DNA of 64,000 nt, taken from contig NZ_RJVI01000002.1 of the NCBI RefSeq assembly GCF_003751635.1, positions 855,986 to 919,985 of the forward strand. The letters run 5' to 3'. Source of the stretch: Inmirania thermothiophila. GTDB lineage: Bacteria; Pseudomonadota; Gammaproteobacteria; DSM-100275. Below, one piece after another: positions 1 to 8,954 of this stretch. A program made the position numbers and the translations under genes. Numbering within the stretch: the stretch's first letter is position 1; each line of letters opens with the position of its first letter. The notes under the pieces were generated by a model. That model ran no database searches and was not told the DNA's origin. It saw nothing but the letters and a program-made list of their open reading frames with translations.

Positions 1-102
1 GGCGACCGCGTCGTGGGCATCATCACCGAGACCGACTTCCTGCGCTTCGTCATCCACCTGCTGGAGCTCGAGGAGGCGGAGGCGCTGGGCGAGGAGGTCT
101 GA
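1..102 (+). CDS. CBS-domain protein, C-terminal end (partial)
   Basis: Only the last 33 codons are in the window; the gene begins upstream of base 1. The visible residues GDRVVGIITETDFLRFVIHL match the end of a CBS domain (the typical G-I-[IV]-T-x-x-D-hydrophobic pattern), followed by an acidic tail ending in LGEEV. CBS domains bind adenosyl ligands and regulate a partner domain or protein. The rest of the protein cannot be seen, so no function is given. It ends 15 bp before the stop of the convergent DUF1820 gene. Confidence 0.6.
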   Translation, partial: GDRVVGIITETDFLRFVIHLLELEEAEALGEEV

Positions 103-117
103 GCGCCGGCGCCGCCC

Positions 118-456
118 TCACTCGCCGCCCGGCGGGCGCGGCGCCGGCATCGGGAAGGGGGTCACCTTGGCCGCGCCCTCGGCGAGCGGGGTGATCTTGG
201 CCACCCCCTCCTTCTCCACCTCGTCGATGCGGATGACGGCGTGCAGGGGCACGTAGGTGCGGGCGACCCCGGCGAACTCGGCCTTGAGCCGCTCCTCGGC
301 GGGGTCCACCACCACCGAGCTGCGCTCGCCGAAGATCAGCCCCTCGATCTGCACGAAGCCGTAGAGGTCGGGCTGGCCGACCCCGCGCGCATAGATCTCG
401 TAGACCTTGCCCTGGTTGACGAACTGGATGCGGTAGATCCGTTTCCTGCGGCTCAT
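118..456 (-). CDS. DUF1820 family protein
   Basis: A 112-residue small protein matching the DUF1820 family (conserved N-terminal block IYRIQFVNQGKVYEIYARGV, then GFVQIEGLIFGE). The family is common in Gammaproteobacteria and its function is unknown. There is no signal peptide or membrane segment, so it is probably cytosolic. The C-terminus is Pro-rich (PMPAPRPPGGE). Its ATG overlaps the TGA of the upstream Nudix gene (ATGA overlap at 453-456), so the two are probably translationally coupled on one minus-strand transcript. Confidence 0.85.
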   Translation of the reverse strand: MSRRKRIYRIQFVNQGKVYEIYARGVGQPDLYGFVQIEGLIFGERSSVVVDPAEERLKAEFAGVARTYVPLHAVIRIDEVEKEGVAKITPLAEGAAKVTPFPMPAPRPPGGE

Positions 457-884
457 GGGGTCTCCTCCGCGCGCGCCTCGCGCCAGCGCCGGTAGTCGGC
501 GAGGATCCGCCCGTGGTCGAAGGCGAGCGGCGCAGGCAGGGCATCGGGCGGGAACACCCCGACGCCGCCGGCGTCGTCGCCGGCGCGCGGCTCGCCCGCG
601 GCCTCGCCCACGTAGACCACGCTCACGGTGTGGCCGCGGGGATCGCGGGCGGGGTCCGAGTAGACCCCGAGCAGCGCCCGCAGCGTCACCGCAAGCCCCG
701 TCTCCTCGGCGGCCTCGCGCACCGCCGCCGCCTCCACCGTCTCACCGATCTCCACGAATCCGCCCGGCAGGGCCCATCCCGGCGGCGGGTGCGCGCGGCG
801 TACCAGCACCACCGGCCGCCCCGGACGGTCGGCGAGCTCGATCACCACATCGACGGTGAGCGCTGGCGTGCGCGGTCGTGCCAT
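453..884 (-). CDS. Nudix hydrolase
   Basis: A 143-residue Nudix-fold protein. The Nudix box is complete: GGFVEIGETVEAAAVREAAEETGL at about residues 41-64 holds the G-x5-E-x7-REUXEEXGU pattern with the metal-binding glutamates. The preceding PPGWALPGG strand is also typical. Family members hydrolyse nucleoside diphosphates linked to another moiety; the substrate here cannot be told from sequence (ADP-ribose or oxidised nucleotide types are possible). It is coupled to DUF1820 by an ATGA overlap and is divergent from the DAHP synthase gene. Confidence 0.85.
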   Translation of the reverse strand: MARPRTPALTVDVVIELADRPGRPVVLVRRAHPPPGWALPGGFVEIGETVEAAAVREAAEETGLAVTLRALLGVYSDPARDPRGHTVSVVYVGEAAGEPRAGDDAGGVGVFPPDALPAPLAFDHGRILADYRRWREARAEETP

Positions 885-900
885 GCCTTCCCGGCCCCGC

Positions 901-906
901 TATGAT
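901..906 (+). promoter_or_regulatory. possible -10 element for DAHP synthase
   Basis: TATGAT lies 62 bp before the ATG of the DAHP synthase gene in the divergent intergenic region. I do not see a good -35 hexamer at the correct distance, so this is only a candidate -10 box. Confidence 0.3.
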
Positions 907-968
907 ACGCAGCCTCTCGACCGATGGCGCCTTCCGGCCACCGGCCCCCGAAACCCCGAGAGACTAGC

Positions 969-1988
969 ATGCTCATCGTCATGGAACACCACGCCACCCA
1001 GGCGCAGATCGACGCCGTGGCGGCGCGCATCCGCGAGCTCGGCTACGAGCCGCTCCCCATCCCCGGCGCCAACCGGGTCGCCATCGGCGTGCTCGGCAAC
1101 CGCGGCTACGTGGACGAGGAGCCCTTCCGCGATCTTGCGGGCATCCAGGAGCTCATCCACGTCACCAAGCCCTACAAGCTCGCGAGCCGCGACTTCCACC
1201 CCGAGGACACGGTGGTGCGCATCGGCACCGTCGAGGTGGCCTGGCACCGGCCGCCGGTGATCATCGCCGGCCCCTGCGCGGTGGAGAGCCGCGAGCAGAC
1301 GCTGGCCGCCGCGCGTGCGGTGAAGGCCGCCGGCGGCCGGGTGCTGCGCGGCGGCGCCTTCAAGCCCCGCACCAGCCCTCACAGCTTCCAGGGGCTCGGC
1401 GAGGAGGGCCTGGAGATCCTCGCCGAGGCGCGCGCCGAGACCGGGCTTGCGGTGGTCACGGAGGTGATGCGCATCGACCAGATCGAGCGCGTGGCCGAGG
1501 TCGCCGACTGCCTCCAGGTGGGCGCGCGCAACATGCAGAACTTCGACCTCCTGCGCGCCCTCGGCGAGGCGGGCCGGCCGGTGCTGCTCAAACGGGGGCT
1601 GTCGGCGACCCTCGAGGAGTGGCTCGCCGCGGCGGAGTACATCGTCGCCTCCGGCAACGACCAGGTGATCCTCTGCGAGCGCGGCATCCGCACCTTCGAG
1701 CGCGCCCTGCGCAACACGCTGGACCTGGGGGTGGTGCCGTGGCTGCGGCAGGTGACGCACCTGCCGGTGATCGTGGACCCCAGCCACGCCCTCGGGCGGC
1801 GCGACCTGGTGCCGCCGCTGGCGCGTGCGGCCTGGGCGGTGGGCGCCTGCGGGATCATGGTGGAGGTCCACCCCGACCCCGCCCGCGCCCTCTCCGACGG
1901 GCCGCAGTCCATGGACCCCGAGGGCTTCGCCGCCCTCTGCGCCGAGCTGGACCGCCTCGGCGCGCTGCTGGATGCGGCGGCGCCGTGA
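969..1988 (+). CDS. aroF: 3-deoxy-7-phosphoheptulonate synthase (DAHP synthase, type I-beta)
   Basis: Condenses PEP and erythrose 4-phosphate in the first step of the shikimate pathway. The 339-residue protein has an N-terminal ferredoxin-like regulatory domain ([17 protein letters not shown], residues 1-70), as in the Thermotoga/Bacillus type, then the TIM barrel. Barrel motifs seen: [55 protein letters not shown] and [16 protein letters not shown], covering the PEP, metal and E4P sites. I chose ATG 969 because the family starts with M-[IL]-[IV]-V-M; an in-frame start at 924 adds 15 unrelated residues. The next gene's GTG overlaps the stop. Confidence 0.93.
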   Translation: MLIVMEHHATQAQIDAVAARIRELGYEPLPIPGANRVAIGVLGNRGYVDEEPFRDLAGIQELIHVTKPYKLASRDFHPEDTVVRIGTVEVAWHRPPVIIAGPCAVESREQTLAAARAVKAAGGRVLRGGAFKPRTSPHSFQGLGEEGLEILAEARAETGLAVVTEVMRIDQIERVAEVADCLQVGARNMQNFDLLRALGEAGRPVLLKRGLSATLEEWLAAAEYIVASGNDQVILCERGIRTFERALRNTLDLGVVPWLRQVTHLPVIVDPSHALGRRDLVPPLARAAWAVGACGIMVEVHPDPARALSDGPQSMDPEGFAALCAELDRLGALLDAAAP

Positions 1989-2983
1989 GCGGGCGCGGTG
2001 CGGCGGCCCAGGCGCGGCTGCGGCGCCGCACCGCCGAGGTGCTCGAGCTCAGCCGCCCCGACGACCGCCTCGGGCGCATGGTGGACCTGGGCCTTGCGGC
2101 GCTGATCTTCTTCAGCGTCGTGGACGTGATCCTGGAGTCCATCCCGCGCCTGGAGCGCGCCTACTGGGACCTCTTCGTCGCCGTCGAGGCCGTGGTGGTG
2201 GCGATCTTCACCCTCGAATACGCCCTGCGGCTGTGGTCTGCGCCGGAGCTCGAGCGCCACGCCGGCTGCCCGCCCTGGCGGGCGCGCCTGCGCCACGCCC
2301 TCACGCCGCTGCTCCTCATCGACCTCGTGGCCATCCTGCCCTTCTACCTCGGCTACCTGCTCGGGCTGGACCTGCGCTTCCTGCGCGTGGTGCGGCTGCT
2401 GCGGCTGCTCAAGCTGACGCGCTACTCGGCCGCAGGCCGCGTCCTCCTGGACGTGATCTACGCGGAGCGGCGGGTCTTCTTCGCCGCCTTCTCGCTCCTC
2501 TTCACCGCCCTGATCCTCGCCTCCGGGGGCATCTACTACCTGGAGCGCGAGGCCCAGCCGGAGGCCTTCGGCAGCATCCCGGCGGCGATGTACTGGGCCA
2601 TCGTGACCCTGACCACGGTCGGCTACGGCGACGTCACCCCCGTGACGCCCGGAGGCAAGTTCTTCGCCGCCGTCGTCGGCGCGATCGGGGTCGCCCTCGT
2701 CGCCCTGCCCTCGGCCATCCTCGCCTCCGGCTTCGTCGAGAGCCTCCACCGCCGACGGGCCCGCTACCGCAGCCTCGTGGATGCGGCGGCGGCCGACGGC
2801 GTCATCACCGAGGAGGAGCGCCGGCGCCTGGAGGCCGCCCGCGCCGAGCTGGAGCTGCCCGAGACGGAGGATCTGGAGGCGCTGGCGAAGCTGGAGGGCC
2901 TCGCCGAGCCCCGCCCCCTGCGCTGCCCCCATTGCGGGGCCGCGCTGCACGAATCCGCGCCCCCGGACGGTCCCATGCAGTGA
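1985..2983 (+). CDS. voltage-gated potassium channel family protein
   Basis: A 332-residue inner-membrane ion channel subunit of the six-transmembrane Kv/ion_trans family. S4 is seen as [16 protein letters not shown] with regularly spaced arginines. The selectivity filter is TTVGYGD at residues 210-216, giving K+ selectivity. After S6 come a charged helical tail ([16 protein letters not shown]) and an unpaired CPHCG knuckle near the C-terminus, probably cytosolic. The start is GTG 1985, which overlaps the DAHP synthase stop (GTGA), so translation is probably coupled even though the functions look unrelated. Confidence 0.88.
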   Translation: MSGRGAAAQARLRRRTAEVLELSRPDDRLGRMVDLGLAALIFFSVVDVILESIPRLERAYWDLFVAVEAVVVAIFTLEYALRLWSAPELERHAGCPPWRARLRHALTPLLLIDLVAILPFYLGYLLGLDLRFLRVVRLLRLLKLTRYSAAGRVLLDVIYAERRVFFAAFSLLFTALILASGGIYYLEREAQPEAFGSIPAAMYWAIVTLTTVGYGDVTPVTPGGKFFAAVVGAIGVALVALPSAILASGFVESLHRRRARYRSLVDAAAADGVITEEERRRLEAARAELELPETEDLEALAKLEGLAEPRPLRCPHCGAALHESAPPDGPMQ

Positions 2984-3006
2984 CCGTGACCACCGGAGCG
3001 AACCCC

Positions 3007-3450
3007 ATGCCCATCCGCGTCCTGCTGGCCCTCGCCGCCCTCGCCCTCGCCCTGCCCGCCGGGGCCGAGCCGCGGGTGATCGTGCTCACCCAGACCGGCT
3101 GCCAGTTCCTGGAGCCGGAGGGCACGGACCACGGCTTCGTCACCCGCAGCGCCGACGACTGCCGCGCCATCAACGCCCGCACCGGCGCCGAGCGGGTGGC
3201 CAAGGCGAAGCCGCTGGTGCTCAAGCCCGGGCGCTACGTCTTCCGCGTCGTCAACCGCGACGTCCCCTACGAGCTCGGCTTCTGGCTTCGCGGCAGGGGC
3301 ATCGGCCGCCTCACCCTGCCCAGCGTCTCCGGCGGCGGCATCGCGCCGGGCACGAGCCGCGACTACGAGGTGGATCTGCGCCCCGGGGAGTACCTCTACT
3401 CCTGCCCCCTCAACCCGACGCCGGACTATCCGCTGATCGTCCGGGAGTGA
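3007..3450 (+). CDS. exported cupredoxin-like protein
   Basis: A 147-residue protein with a clear signal peptide ([22 protein letters not shown], cleavage after AGA). The mature part has the beta-rich pattern of a small cupredoxin: [19 protein letters not shown], then a Greek-key-like end [19 protein letters not shown]. Only the Cys of the usual type 1 copper set is visible; I do not see the upstream His or the downstream His/Met in register, so copper binding is doubtful. It is probably periplasmic. Its 3' end overlaps the convergent GNAT gene by 41 bp. Confidence 0.55.
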   Translation: MPIRVLLALAALALALPAGAEPRVIVLTQTGCQFLEPEGTDHGFVTRSADDCRAINARTGAERVAKAKPLVLKPGRYVFRVVNRDVPYELGFWLRGRGIGRLTLPSVSGGGIAPGTSRDYEVDLRPGEYLYSCPLNPTPDYPLIVRE

Positions 3451-3961
3451 CCGGCAGCGGCAGCAGCACCGTCCGGCTCTCCTCGCGCACGATGCGGAAG
3501 CCGCGCGCGAGATAGTTGGCGAGGGCCGCGGGGTGGTCGAGGCTGCAGGTGTGGAGCCACACCCGGCGCACCTGCCCGCGCCAGGCGATCTGCACCGCGC
3601 GCGCGAGCAGCGGCCCGCCCCAGCCGCGGCCGATGAACCGCGGCAGCAGCCCGAAGTGCACCATCTGCACCTCCCCCGCGCACCGCTCCAGCTCGAAGTA
3701 CCCCACGGGGCTGCCGCCGCGGCAGGCGACCCAGAGCTCGACGCCGGGATCGGCCAGCCGCGCGGCCCAGGCCGCATCGCTCCAGCCCCGCCGCTCGTAC
3801 CACAGCCAGGGGCCGCCGACGGTCTCGTAGAGGAAGCGGGCGAACTCGGGCACCGGCTCGCGCATCCGCCGCACCGCCGGTGCGCGCCCGCGTGCCGGGC
3901 GCAGCCAGCCCGGCTCGCGCATCTCGAGCCAGGTGATCCGGACCCGGCGCCGCGCCTTCAA
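3410..3961 (-). CDS. GNAT family N-acetyltransferase
   Basis: A 183-residue GNAT-fold acetyltransferase. The acetyl-CoA region is recognisable: PVGYFELE strand, VQMVHFGLLPRFIGRGWGGPLL (beta4 and the pyrophosphate loop), then RRVWLHTCSLDHPAALANYLARGF, the common GNAT C-terminal half. The substrate is unknown. The start is the TTG at 3961, giving LKARRRVRITWLEMREPG, because the VRITWLEM block should be included; no ATG or GTG lies upstream before the frame becomes unlike the family. It is convergent with, and overlaps, the cupredoxin-like gene. Confidence 0.75.
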   Translation of the reverse strand: MKARRRVRITWLEMREPGWLRPARGRAPAVRRMREPVPEFARFLYETVGGPWLWYERRGWSDAAWAARLADPGVELWVACRGGSPVGYFELERCAGEVQMVHFGLLPRFIGRGWGGPLLARAVQIAWRGQVRRVWLHTCSLDHPAALANYLARGFRIVREESRTVLLPLPVTPGRSADSPASG

Positions 3962-4024
3962 GCCGGCTCCCCCGCCGCGCGCGGCCGGGCCGCACCGACA
4001 CGAGGCAACGAACGGACACATCCC

Positions 4025-4546
4025 ATGAAGCGCTTTGCAGCCCTCGCCGCGGCCCTGCTCGCGGCGACCCTCGCCTGGAGCGGCGCGGCGCGCGCCGGCA
4101 CCCTCGACGAGATCCTCGAGCGCGGCACCCTGCGCGTGGGCATGGAGCCGGCCTACATGCCCTTCGAGCTCACCAACCAGAAGGGCGAGATCATCGGCTT
4201 CGACGTCGACATCGCCAAGCGCATGGCCAAGGCCATGGGCGTCGAGCTCGAGATCGTCAGCACCGCCTGGGACGGGATCATCCCCGCGCTGCTGACCAAG
4301 AAGTTCGACATCATCATGAGCGGGATGACGCTGACGCAGGAGCGCAACCTGCGCATCAACTTCGCCCAGCCCTACATCATCGTCGGCCAGACCCTGCTCA
4401 TCCGCAAGGAGCTCGCCGACGGCGATCCGGACTTCCTCAACTGGCTCAACAACTTCCTCTACCAGATCAAGCACGACGGCACCTACGACCGGATCTACCG
4501 CAAGTGGTTCAAGGACGACCGCTGGCTGAAGGAGATCCAGGGCTGA
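4025..4546 (+). CDS. polar amino-acid ABC transporter binding protein lacking lobe 2
   Basis: A periplasmic solute-binding protein of SBP family 3 with a signal peptide (MKRFAALAAALLAATLAWSGAARA). Lobe 1 is well conserved: RGTLRVGMEPAYMPFELTN, DVDIAKRMA, FDIIMSGMTLTQERNL. After QTLLIRKELA the sequence jumps straight to DGDPDFLNWLNNFL and the usual C-terminal helix DGTYDRIYRKWF. Family members are about 250-270 residues; this one has 173, so roughly 90 residues forming lobe 2 are absent while the frame is kept. A two-lobe flytrap cannot form. It heads the transporter operon. This could be a real deletion or an assembly loss. Confidence 0.8.
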   Translation: MKRFAALAAALLAATLAWSGAARAGTLDEILERGTLRVGMEPAYMPFELTNQKGEIIGFDVDIAKRMAKAMGVELEIVSTAWDGIIPALLTKKFDIIMSGMTLTQERNLRINFAQPYIIVGQTLLIRKELADGDPDFLNWLNNFLYQIKHDGTYDRIYRKWFKDDRWLKEIQG

Positions 4547-4555
4547 GCCGGGCGC

Positions 4556-4581
4556 GGCGGCGCCCCCCGGCGGGCGCCGCC
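4556..4581 (+). promoter_or_regulatory. intercistronic hairpin
   Basis: A perfect 9-bp inverted repeat (GGCGGCGCC, 8-nt loop, GGCGCCGCC) lies between the binding-protein gene and the permease gene. No T-tract follows. In ABC operons such hairpins commonly protect the binding-protein mRNA and reduce expression of the downstream permease; that role is inferred here from position only. Confidence 0.5.
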
Positions 4582-4622
4582 GACTCCCGGGACGAAGGCG
4601 ATCCCCGCCGAGGACCCCCACC

Positions 4623-5582
4623 GTGAAGGCCAGACCCCGCAGCCTCGGCTGGCACCTGCTCACCGCGCTGATCCTCATCGGGCTCGCGGCGGGCCTCTGG
4701 TACGCCACCGCCCGCATCGACTACCAGTGGCGCTGGCACCGCGTGCCGCAGTACTTCCTCTACCAGGCGGAGGAGAACCTGCGCGCCCCCGTGGACGGGG
4801 AGGTGACCGCGGTGCGCCCGGGCGGACAGGGCGACGTCGTGGTCCTCCACGGGGCCGACGGCGAGACCCGCGAGGTCGTGGTGGGACGCGGCCTGGCCGC
4901 GGTCTCGCCCGGCGACGAGGTCTTCGAGGGCGACATCGTCGGCACCCGTCGCGGCTGGCACCTGGGGCCGCTCACCTGGGGGCTGTGGACCACGATCTGG
5001 ATCTCCTTCCTCTCGGGCGTCGTCGGCCTCGTGGTGGGGCTCGCCGCGGGCCTCGCCCGCGTCTCGCGCAACCCCACCCTGCGCTCGCTCTCCGTCCTCT
5101 ACGTCGAGCTCATCCGCGGCACGCCGCTGCTGGTGCAGATCTTCATCTTCTACTTCTTCATCGGCACGGTGCTGCACCTCGACCGGGTGGTCGCGGGCGT
5201 CGGGGCGCTGGCGCTGTTCGCGGGCGCCTACATCGCCGAGATCGTGCGCGCCGGGATCCAGTCGGTGCCGCGCGGGCAGACCGAGGCGGCGCGCTCGCTG
5301 GGCATGACCGCCGGGCAGACCATGCGCCACATCGTGCTGCCGCAGGCCTTCAAGCGCATCCTGCCGCCGCTTGCGGGGCAGTTCATCAGCCTCATCAAGG
5401 ACTCCTCGCTGGTGTCGGTGATCGCCATCACCGACCTCACCAAGAGCGGGCGCGAGGTCATCACCTCCACCTTCGCCACCTTCGAGATCTGGTTCACCGT
5501 GGCGGCCCTCTACCTGGTGCTCACCTCGGTGCTGTCGCAGGCGATCCTGTGGATGGAGCGGAGGCTCGCGCAGAGTGATTGA
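4623..5582 (+). CDS. amino-acid ABC transporter permease with extra periplasmic domain
   Basis: A 319-residue His/Glu/Gln-type permease. The core (about residues 115-315) has the usual helices and the EAA loop ([29 protein letters not shown]) that docks to the ATPase. Unusually, an N-terminal membrane helix (residues 13-28) is followed by about 70 soluble residues ([20 protein letters not shown] to [14 protein letters not shown]) that look like a small barrel-sandwich/lipoyl-like domain, before the first core helix. Start is GTG 4623. The stop overlaps the start of the ATPase gene. The substrate is inferred as polar amino acids. Confidence 0.85.
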   Translation: MKARPRSLGWHLLTALILIGLAAGLWYATARIDYQWRWHRVPQYFLYQAEENLRAPVDGEVTAVRPGGQGDVVVLHGADGETREVVVGRGLAAVSPGDEVFEGDIVGTRRGWHLGPLTWGLWTTIWISFLSGVVGLVVGLAAGLARVSRNPTLRSLSVLYVELIRGTPLLVQIFIFYFFIGTVLHLDRVVAGVGALALFAGAYIAEIVRAGIQSVPRGQTEAARSLGMTAGQTMRHIVLPQAFKRILPPLAGQFISLIKDSSLVSVIAITDLTKSGREVITSTFATFEIWFTVAALYLVLTSVLSQAILWMERRLAQSD

Positions 5583-6309
5583 GGTCCGCGACCTGACCAA
5601 GGTCTTCCACGCCCGCGGGCACGTGGTGCGGGCCCTCGACGGCGTCACCACCCGCGTCGAGCGCGGCGAGGTGGTGGTGGTGATCGGCCCCTCGGGCTCG
5701 GGCAAGTCCACCTTCCTGCGCTGCCTCAACGGGCTCGAGACCTTCGACTCGGGCCACGTGGTCATCGACGGCGTGGATCTGGCCGACCGGCGCACCGACA
5801 TCAACCGCGTGCGCCGTGAGGTGGGCATGGTCTTCCAGCAGTTCAACCTCTTCCCGCACAAGACCGTGCTCGAGAACGTGACCCTGGCCCAGCGCGTGGT
5901 GCGCCGGCGCAGCCGCGAGGAGGCCGAGGCCAAGGCCATGGCGCTGCTCGAGAAGGTCGGCATCGCCATCAAGGCCCACGAGTATCCCTCGCGCCTGTCC
6001 GGCGGGCAGCAGCAGCGGGTCGCCATCGCCCGCGCCCTCGCCATGGACCCGCGCGTGATGCTCTTCGACGAGCCCACCAGCGCCCTCGACCCGGAGATGG
6101 TGGGCGAGGTGCTCGACGTCATGAAGCAGCTCGCCCGCGAGGGCATGACCATGGTCGTGGTCACCCACGAGATGGGCTTCGCCCGCGAGGTCGCCGACCG
6201 CGTCCTGTTCATGGACGAGGGCCGCATCCTCGAGGACGCACCGCCCCGGCAGTTCTTCGCCGAGCCCCGGGATGCCCGCGCCCGGGCGTTCCTCGGCCAG
6301 GTCCTCTGA
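5575..6309 (+). CDS. amino-acid ABC transporter ATP-binding protein
   Basis: A 244-residue cytoplasmic ATPase that powers the permease encoded just upstream. Walker A is GPSGSGKST (about residue 38), the Q-loop [12 protein letters not shown], the signature [15 protein letters not shown], Walker [16 protein letters not shown], and the H-loop VVTHEMGFA. The CLNGLE and [10 protein letters not shown] segments are typical of the GlnQ/HisP branch. The start is GTG 5575, inside the end of the permease gene (8-bp overlap), consistent with translational coupling. Confidence 0.93.
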   Translation: MIEVRDLTKVFHARGHVVRALDGVTTRVERGEVVVVIGPSGSGKSTFLRCLNGLETFDSGHVVIDGVDLADRRTDINRVRREVGMVFQQFNLFPHKTVLENVTLAQRVVRRRSREEAEAKAMALLEKVGIAIKAHEYPSRLSGGQQQRVAIARALAMDPRVMLFDEPTSALDPEMVGEVLDVMKQLAREGMTMVVVTHEMGFAREVADRVLFMDEGRILEDAPPRQFFAEPRDARARAFLGQVL

Positions 6310-6359
6310 GCCGCCCGCTGCTAGACTCCCCTGCGGACAACCCCGGGGAGACGACCGCG

Positions 6360-7301
6360 ATGCGCATCGGCATCTACGGCACCGGCGGGCTCGGCGGCCT
6401 CATCGGCGCCCGCCTCGCCCTCGCCGGCGAGGACGTGGTCTTCATCGCTCGCGGCGAGCATCTGCGCGCCCTGCGCGCGCAGGGGCTGCGCCTGGAAGGC
6501 GCAAGCGGCGAGCACGTGATCCGTCCCGTGGCGGCCACCGACGATCCGGCCGAGGCCGGCGTCTGCGACGTGGTCCTCGTCACCACCAAGACCTGGCAGG
6601 TGCCGGAGGCGGCCCGCGCCATGGGCCCCATGCTCGGACCCCGGACCGTGGTGGTGCCGCTGGTGAACGGGGTCGAGGCCCCGGACCAGCTCGCCGAGGT
6701 GCTCGGGCGCGAGCGCGTCGCCGGCGGACTCGCCCGCGTCATCGCCCTGCGCGCCGGCCCCGGGGTCATCCGCCACGTGGGCATGGAGCCCGCCTGCGCC
6801 GTCGGCGAGCTCGACCACCGCCGCACCGAGCGCATGGAGCGGCTGCGCGCGGCGCTCGAGCGCGCTGGGATCCGCACCGAGATCCCGGACGACATCCACG
6901 CCGCGCTGTGGGCCAAGTTCCTCTTCGTCGTGGGCTGGGGCGCGGTGGGGGCGGTCACGCGCGCGCCGGTGGGCGTGCTGCGGGCGCTGCCCGAGACGCG
7001 CGCGCTCCTCGCGCAGGCCATGGCCGAGATCGAGGCCGTGGCGCGCGCCCGCCGCATCGCCCTGCCCGAGGACATCACCCCCCGCACCCTCGCCGCCCTC
7101 GACACCCTGCCCCCCGAGGGCACCGCCTCGCTGCAGCGCGACATCGCGGAGGGCCGCCCCTCGGAGCTGGAGGCCTGGAGCGGGGCGGTGGTGCGCCTCG
7201 GCGCCGAGGTTGGGGTCCCCACCCCGGTGCACGGCTTCATCCACACCGCCCTCCTCCCCGCCGAACGAAGGGCCCGCGGCGAGATCGCCTTTCCGGGCTG
7301 A
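6360..7301 (+). CDS. ketopantoate reductase family (2-dehydropantoate 2-reductase-like)
   Basis: A 313-residue NADPH-dependent reductase of the ApbA/PanE family. The N-terminus has the dinucleotide motif GIYGTGGLGGLIGARLA, followed by DVVLVTTKTWQVPEA, VVVPLVNGVEAPDQL and the catalytic lysine region DIHAALWAKFLFVVGWGAVG. The C-terminal helical domain ends in RPSELEAWSGAVVRLG and TPVHGFIHTALLP. PanE makes pantoate for coenzyme A; many paralogs act on other 2-oxo acids, so the substrate is not certain. A TAGACT box lies about 30 bp upstream. It follows the ABC ATPase by 50 bp and may have its own promoter. Confidence 0.85.
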   Translation: MRIGIYGTGGLGGLIGARLALAGEDVVFIARGEHLRALRAQGLRLEGASGEHVIRPVAATDDPAEAGVCDVVLVTTKTWQVPEAARAMGPMLGPRTVVVPLVNGVEAPDQLAEVLGRERVAGGLARVIALRAGPGVIRHVGMEPACAVGELDHRRTERMERLRAALERAGIRTEIPDDIHAALWAKFLFVVGWGAVGAVTRAPVGVLRALPETRALLAQAMAEIEAVARARRIALPEDITPRTLAALDTLPPEGTASLQRDIAEGRPSELEAWSGAVVRLGAEVGVPTPVHGFIHTALLPAERRARGEIAFPG

Positions 7302-7447
7302 GCCCGCCCGGATGGGCGGCCCGGCGCGGGCGGCGGACCCCACGGCCACCGCGGCCGCGGCGTCCGCTTGACCGGCGTCAGGGACGTGCGCCGCCGCCCC
7401 CGCTAGACTCTCCTGCGTCCGATTCGACAACGACAGGGAGGAGACCC

Positions 7448-8044
<597 letters not shown>

Positions 8045-8066
8045 GCGCCCCGGCGCGCCGGGCCGG

Positions 8067-8097
8067 AAGGGGCCGCATCCGCGGCCCCTTTCCTTTT
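8067..8097 (+). terminator. rho-independent terminator after peroxiredoxin
   Basis: A perfect 10-bp stem (AAGGGGCCGC, loop ATCC, GCGGCCCCTT) begins 22 bp after the peroxiredoxin stop and runs into a T-rich stretch (TTTCCTTTT). Confidence 0.88.
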
Positions 8098-8175
8098 CCG
8101 CCGCCGCGGATCCCCTTGAACGGCGCCGGCCCGCCCCCATGTCGGGGGCACCGGAACGCAGCGAGGAGGCGGGCG

Positions 8176-8571
8176 ATGCGCGAGGAGACCCTGAAGGAGG
8201 CGGACCTGCGGCGGCTCGCACAGCGCCTGCGCGAGCGCGAGGCGGCGCTGCGCGCGCGGATCGCCGAGGAGCTCGCGGCGAGCGAGAACGCGCGCTACAT
8301 CGACCTCGCGGGCCAGGTGCACGACATGGAGGAGGCGGCGGTGGCCGACCTGCTGGTGGACGTGCAGCTCGCCACCATCGACCGCGACGTGCAGGAGCTG
8401 CGCCGCGTCGAGGCCGCCCTGCGCCGGATCCGCGAGGGCGTCTACGGCCTCTGCATCGACTGCGGCGAGCCCATCGACCGGGGCCGCCTCGAGGCCGATC
8501 CGGCGGTGGGCCGCTGCCTCGTCTGCCAGGAACGGCACGAGCGCGGCATCCACCCCGAACCCACCGCCTGA
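8176..8571 (+). CDS. DksA/TraR-family zinc-finger protein
   Basis: A 131-residue member of the DksA/TraR family. It has an N-terminal coiled-coil region (LRRLAQRLREREAALRARIA and later VDVQLATIDRDVQELRRVEA) and a C-terminal zinc finger with CIDCGEP and CLVCQE (C4 type). Relatives bind the secondary channel of RNA polymerase or act as general zinc-finger regulators; the DxxDxA tip motif of true DksA is not evident, so this is probably a paralog. ATG 8176 follows a GAGGAGG ribosome site. The last 15 codons lie inside the first copy of a 130-bp tandem repeat. Confidence 0.82.
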   Translation: MREETLKEADLRRLAQRLREREAALRARIAEELAASENARYIDLAGQVHDMEEAAVADLLVDVQLATIDRDVQELRRVEAALRRIREGVYGLCIDCGEPIDRGRLEADPAVGRCLVCQERHERGIHPEPTA

Positions 8572-8854
8572 TCCGGCAGCCCCACGACGCGGCCCGCCGC
8601 CCGTCGCCGCACCTGCGCTTCGCGCCCGCGCGCCGGCCGGCCCGCCGCCTCCCCGCCAGGAACGGCACGAGCGCGGCATCCACCCCGAACCCACCGCCTG
8701 ATCCGGCAGCCCCACGACGCGGCCCGCCGCCCGTCGCCGCACCTGCGCTTCGCGCCCGCGCGCCGGCCGGCCCGCCGCCTCCCCGCCAGGAACGGCACGA
8801 GCGCGGCATCCACCCCGAACCCACCGCCTGATCCGGCAGCCCCACGACGCGGCC
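8525..8854. repeat. 130-bp perfect tandem repeat, about 2.5 copies
   Basis: Copies run 8525-8654, 8655-8784 and 8785-8854 (partial). Copies 1 and 2 appear identical base for base. The unit starts inside the DksA-like gene, so its last 15 codons and stop codon recur in each copy without the rest of the gene. 130 is not a multiple of three and the unit carries a stop, so no longer protein results. The repeat fills most of the 383-bp gene-free stretch 8572-8954; the remaining part holds only a TACAAT box (8914-8919) before the next gene. Confidence 0.95.
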
Positions 8855-8954
8855 TGCAGGGAATCCGAACGGACGGTTCGAAAGGTCTCGCCACGCCCGC
8901 CCGGGCCGCCGGCTACAATACCGCGGTCCCCCCAGGACCCGGAGGCGCCGCGCC

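Noticed and set aside
7368-7409. TTGACC and TAGACT as a promoter for peroxiredoxin
   Set aside because: The spacing is 30 bp, far from 16-18 bp. TAGACT alone may be a -10 box but has no fitting -35.
8525-8854. Repeat as a CRISPR array
   Set aside because: The unit is 130 bp with no unique spacers and includes the end of a coding gene.
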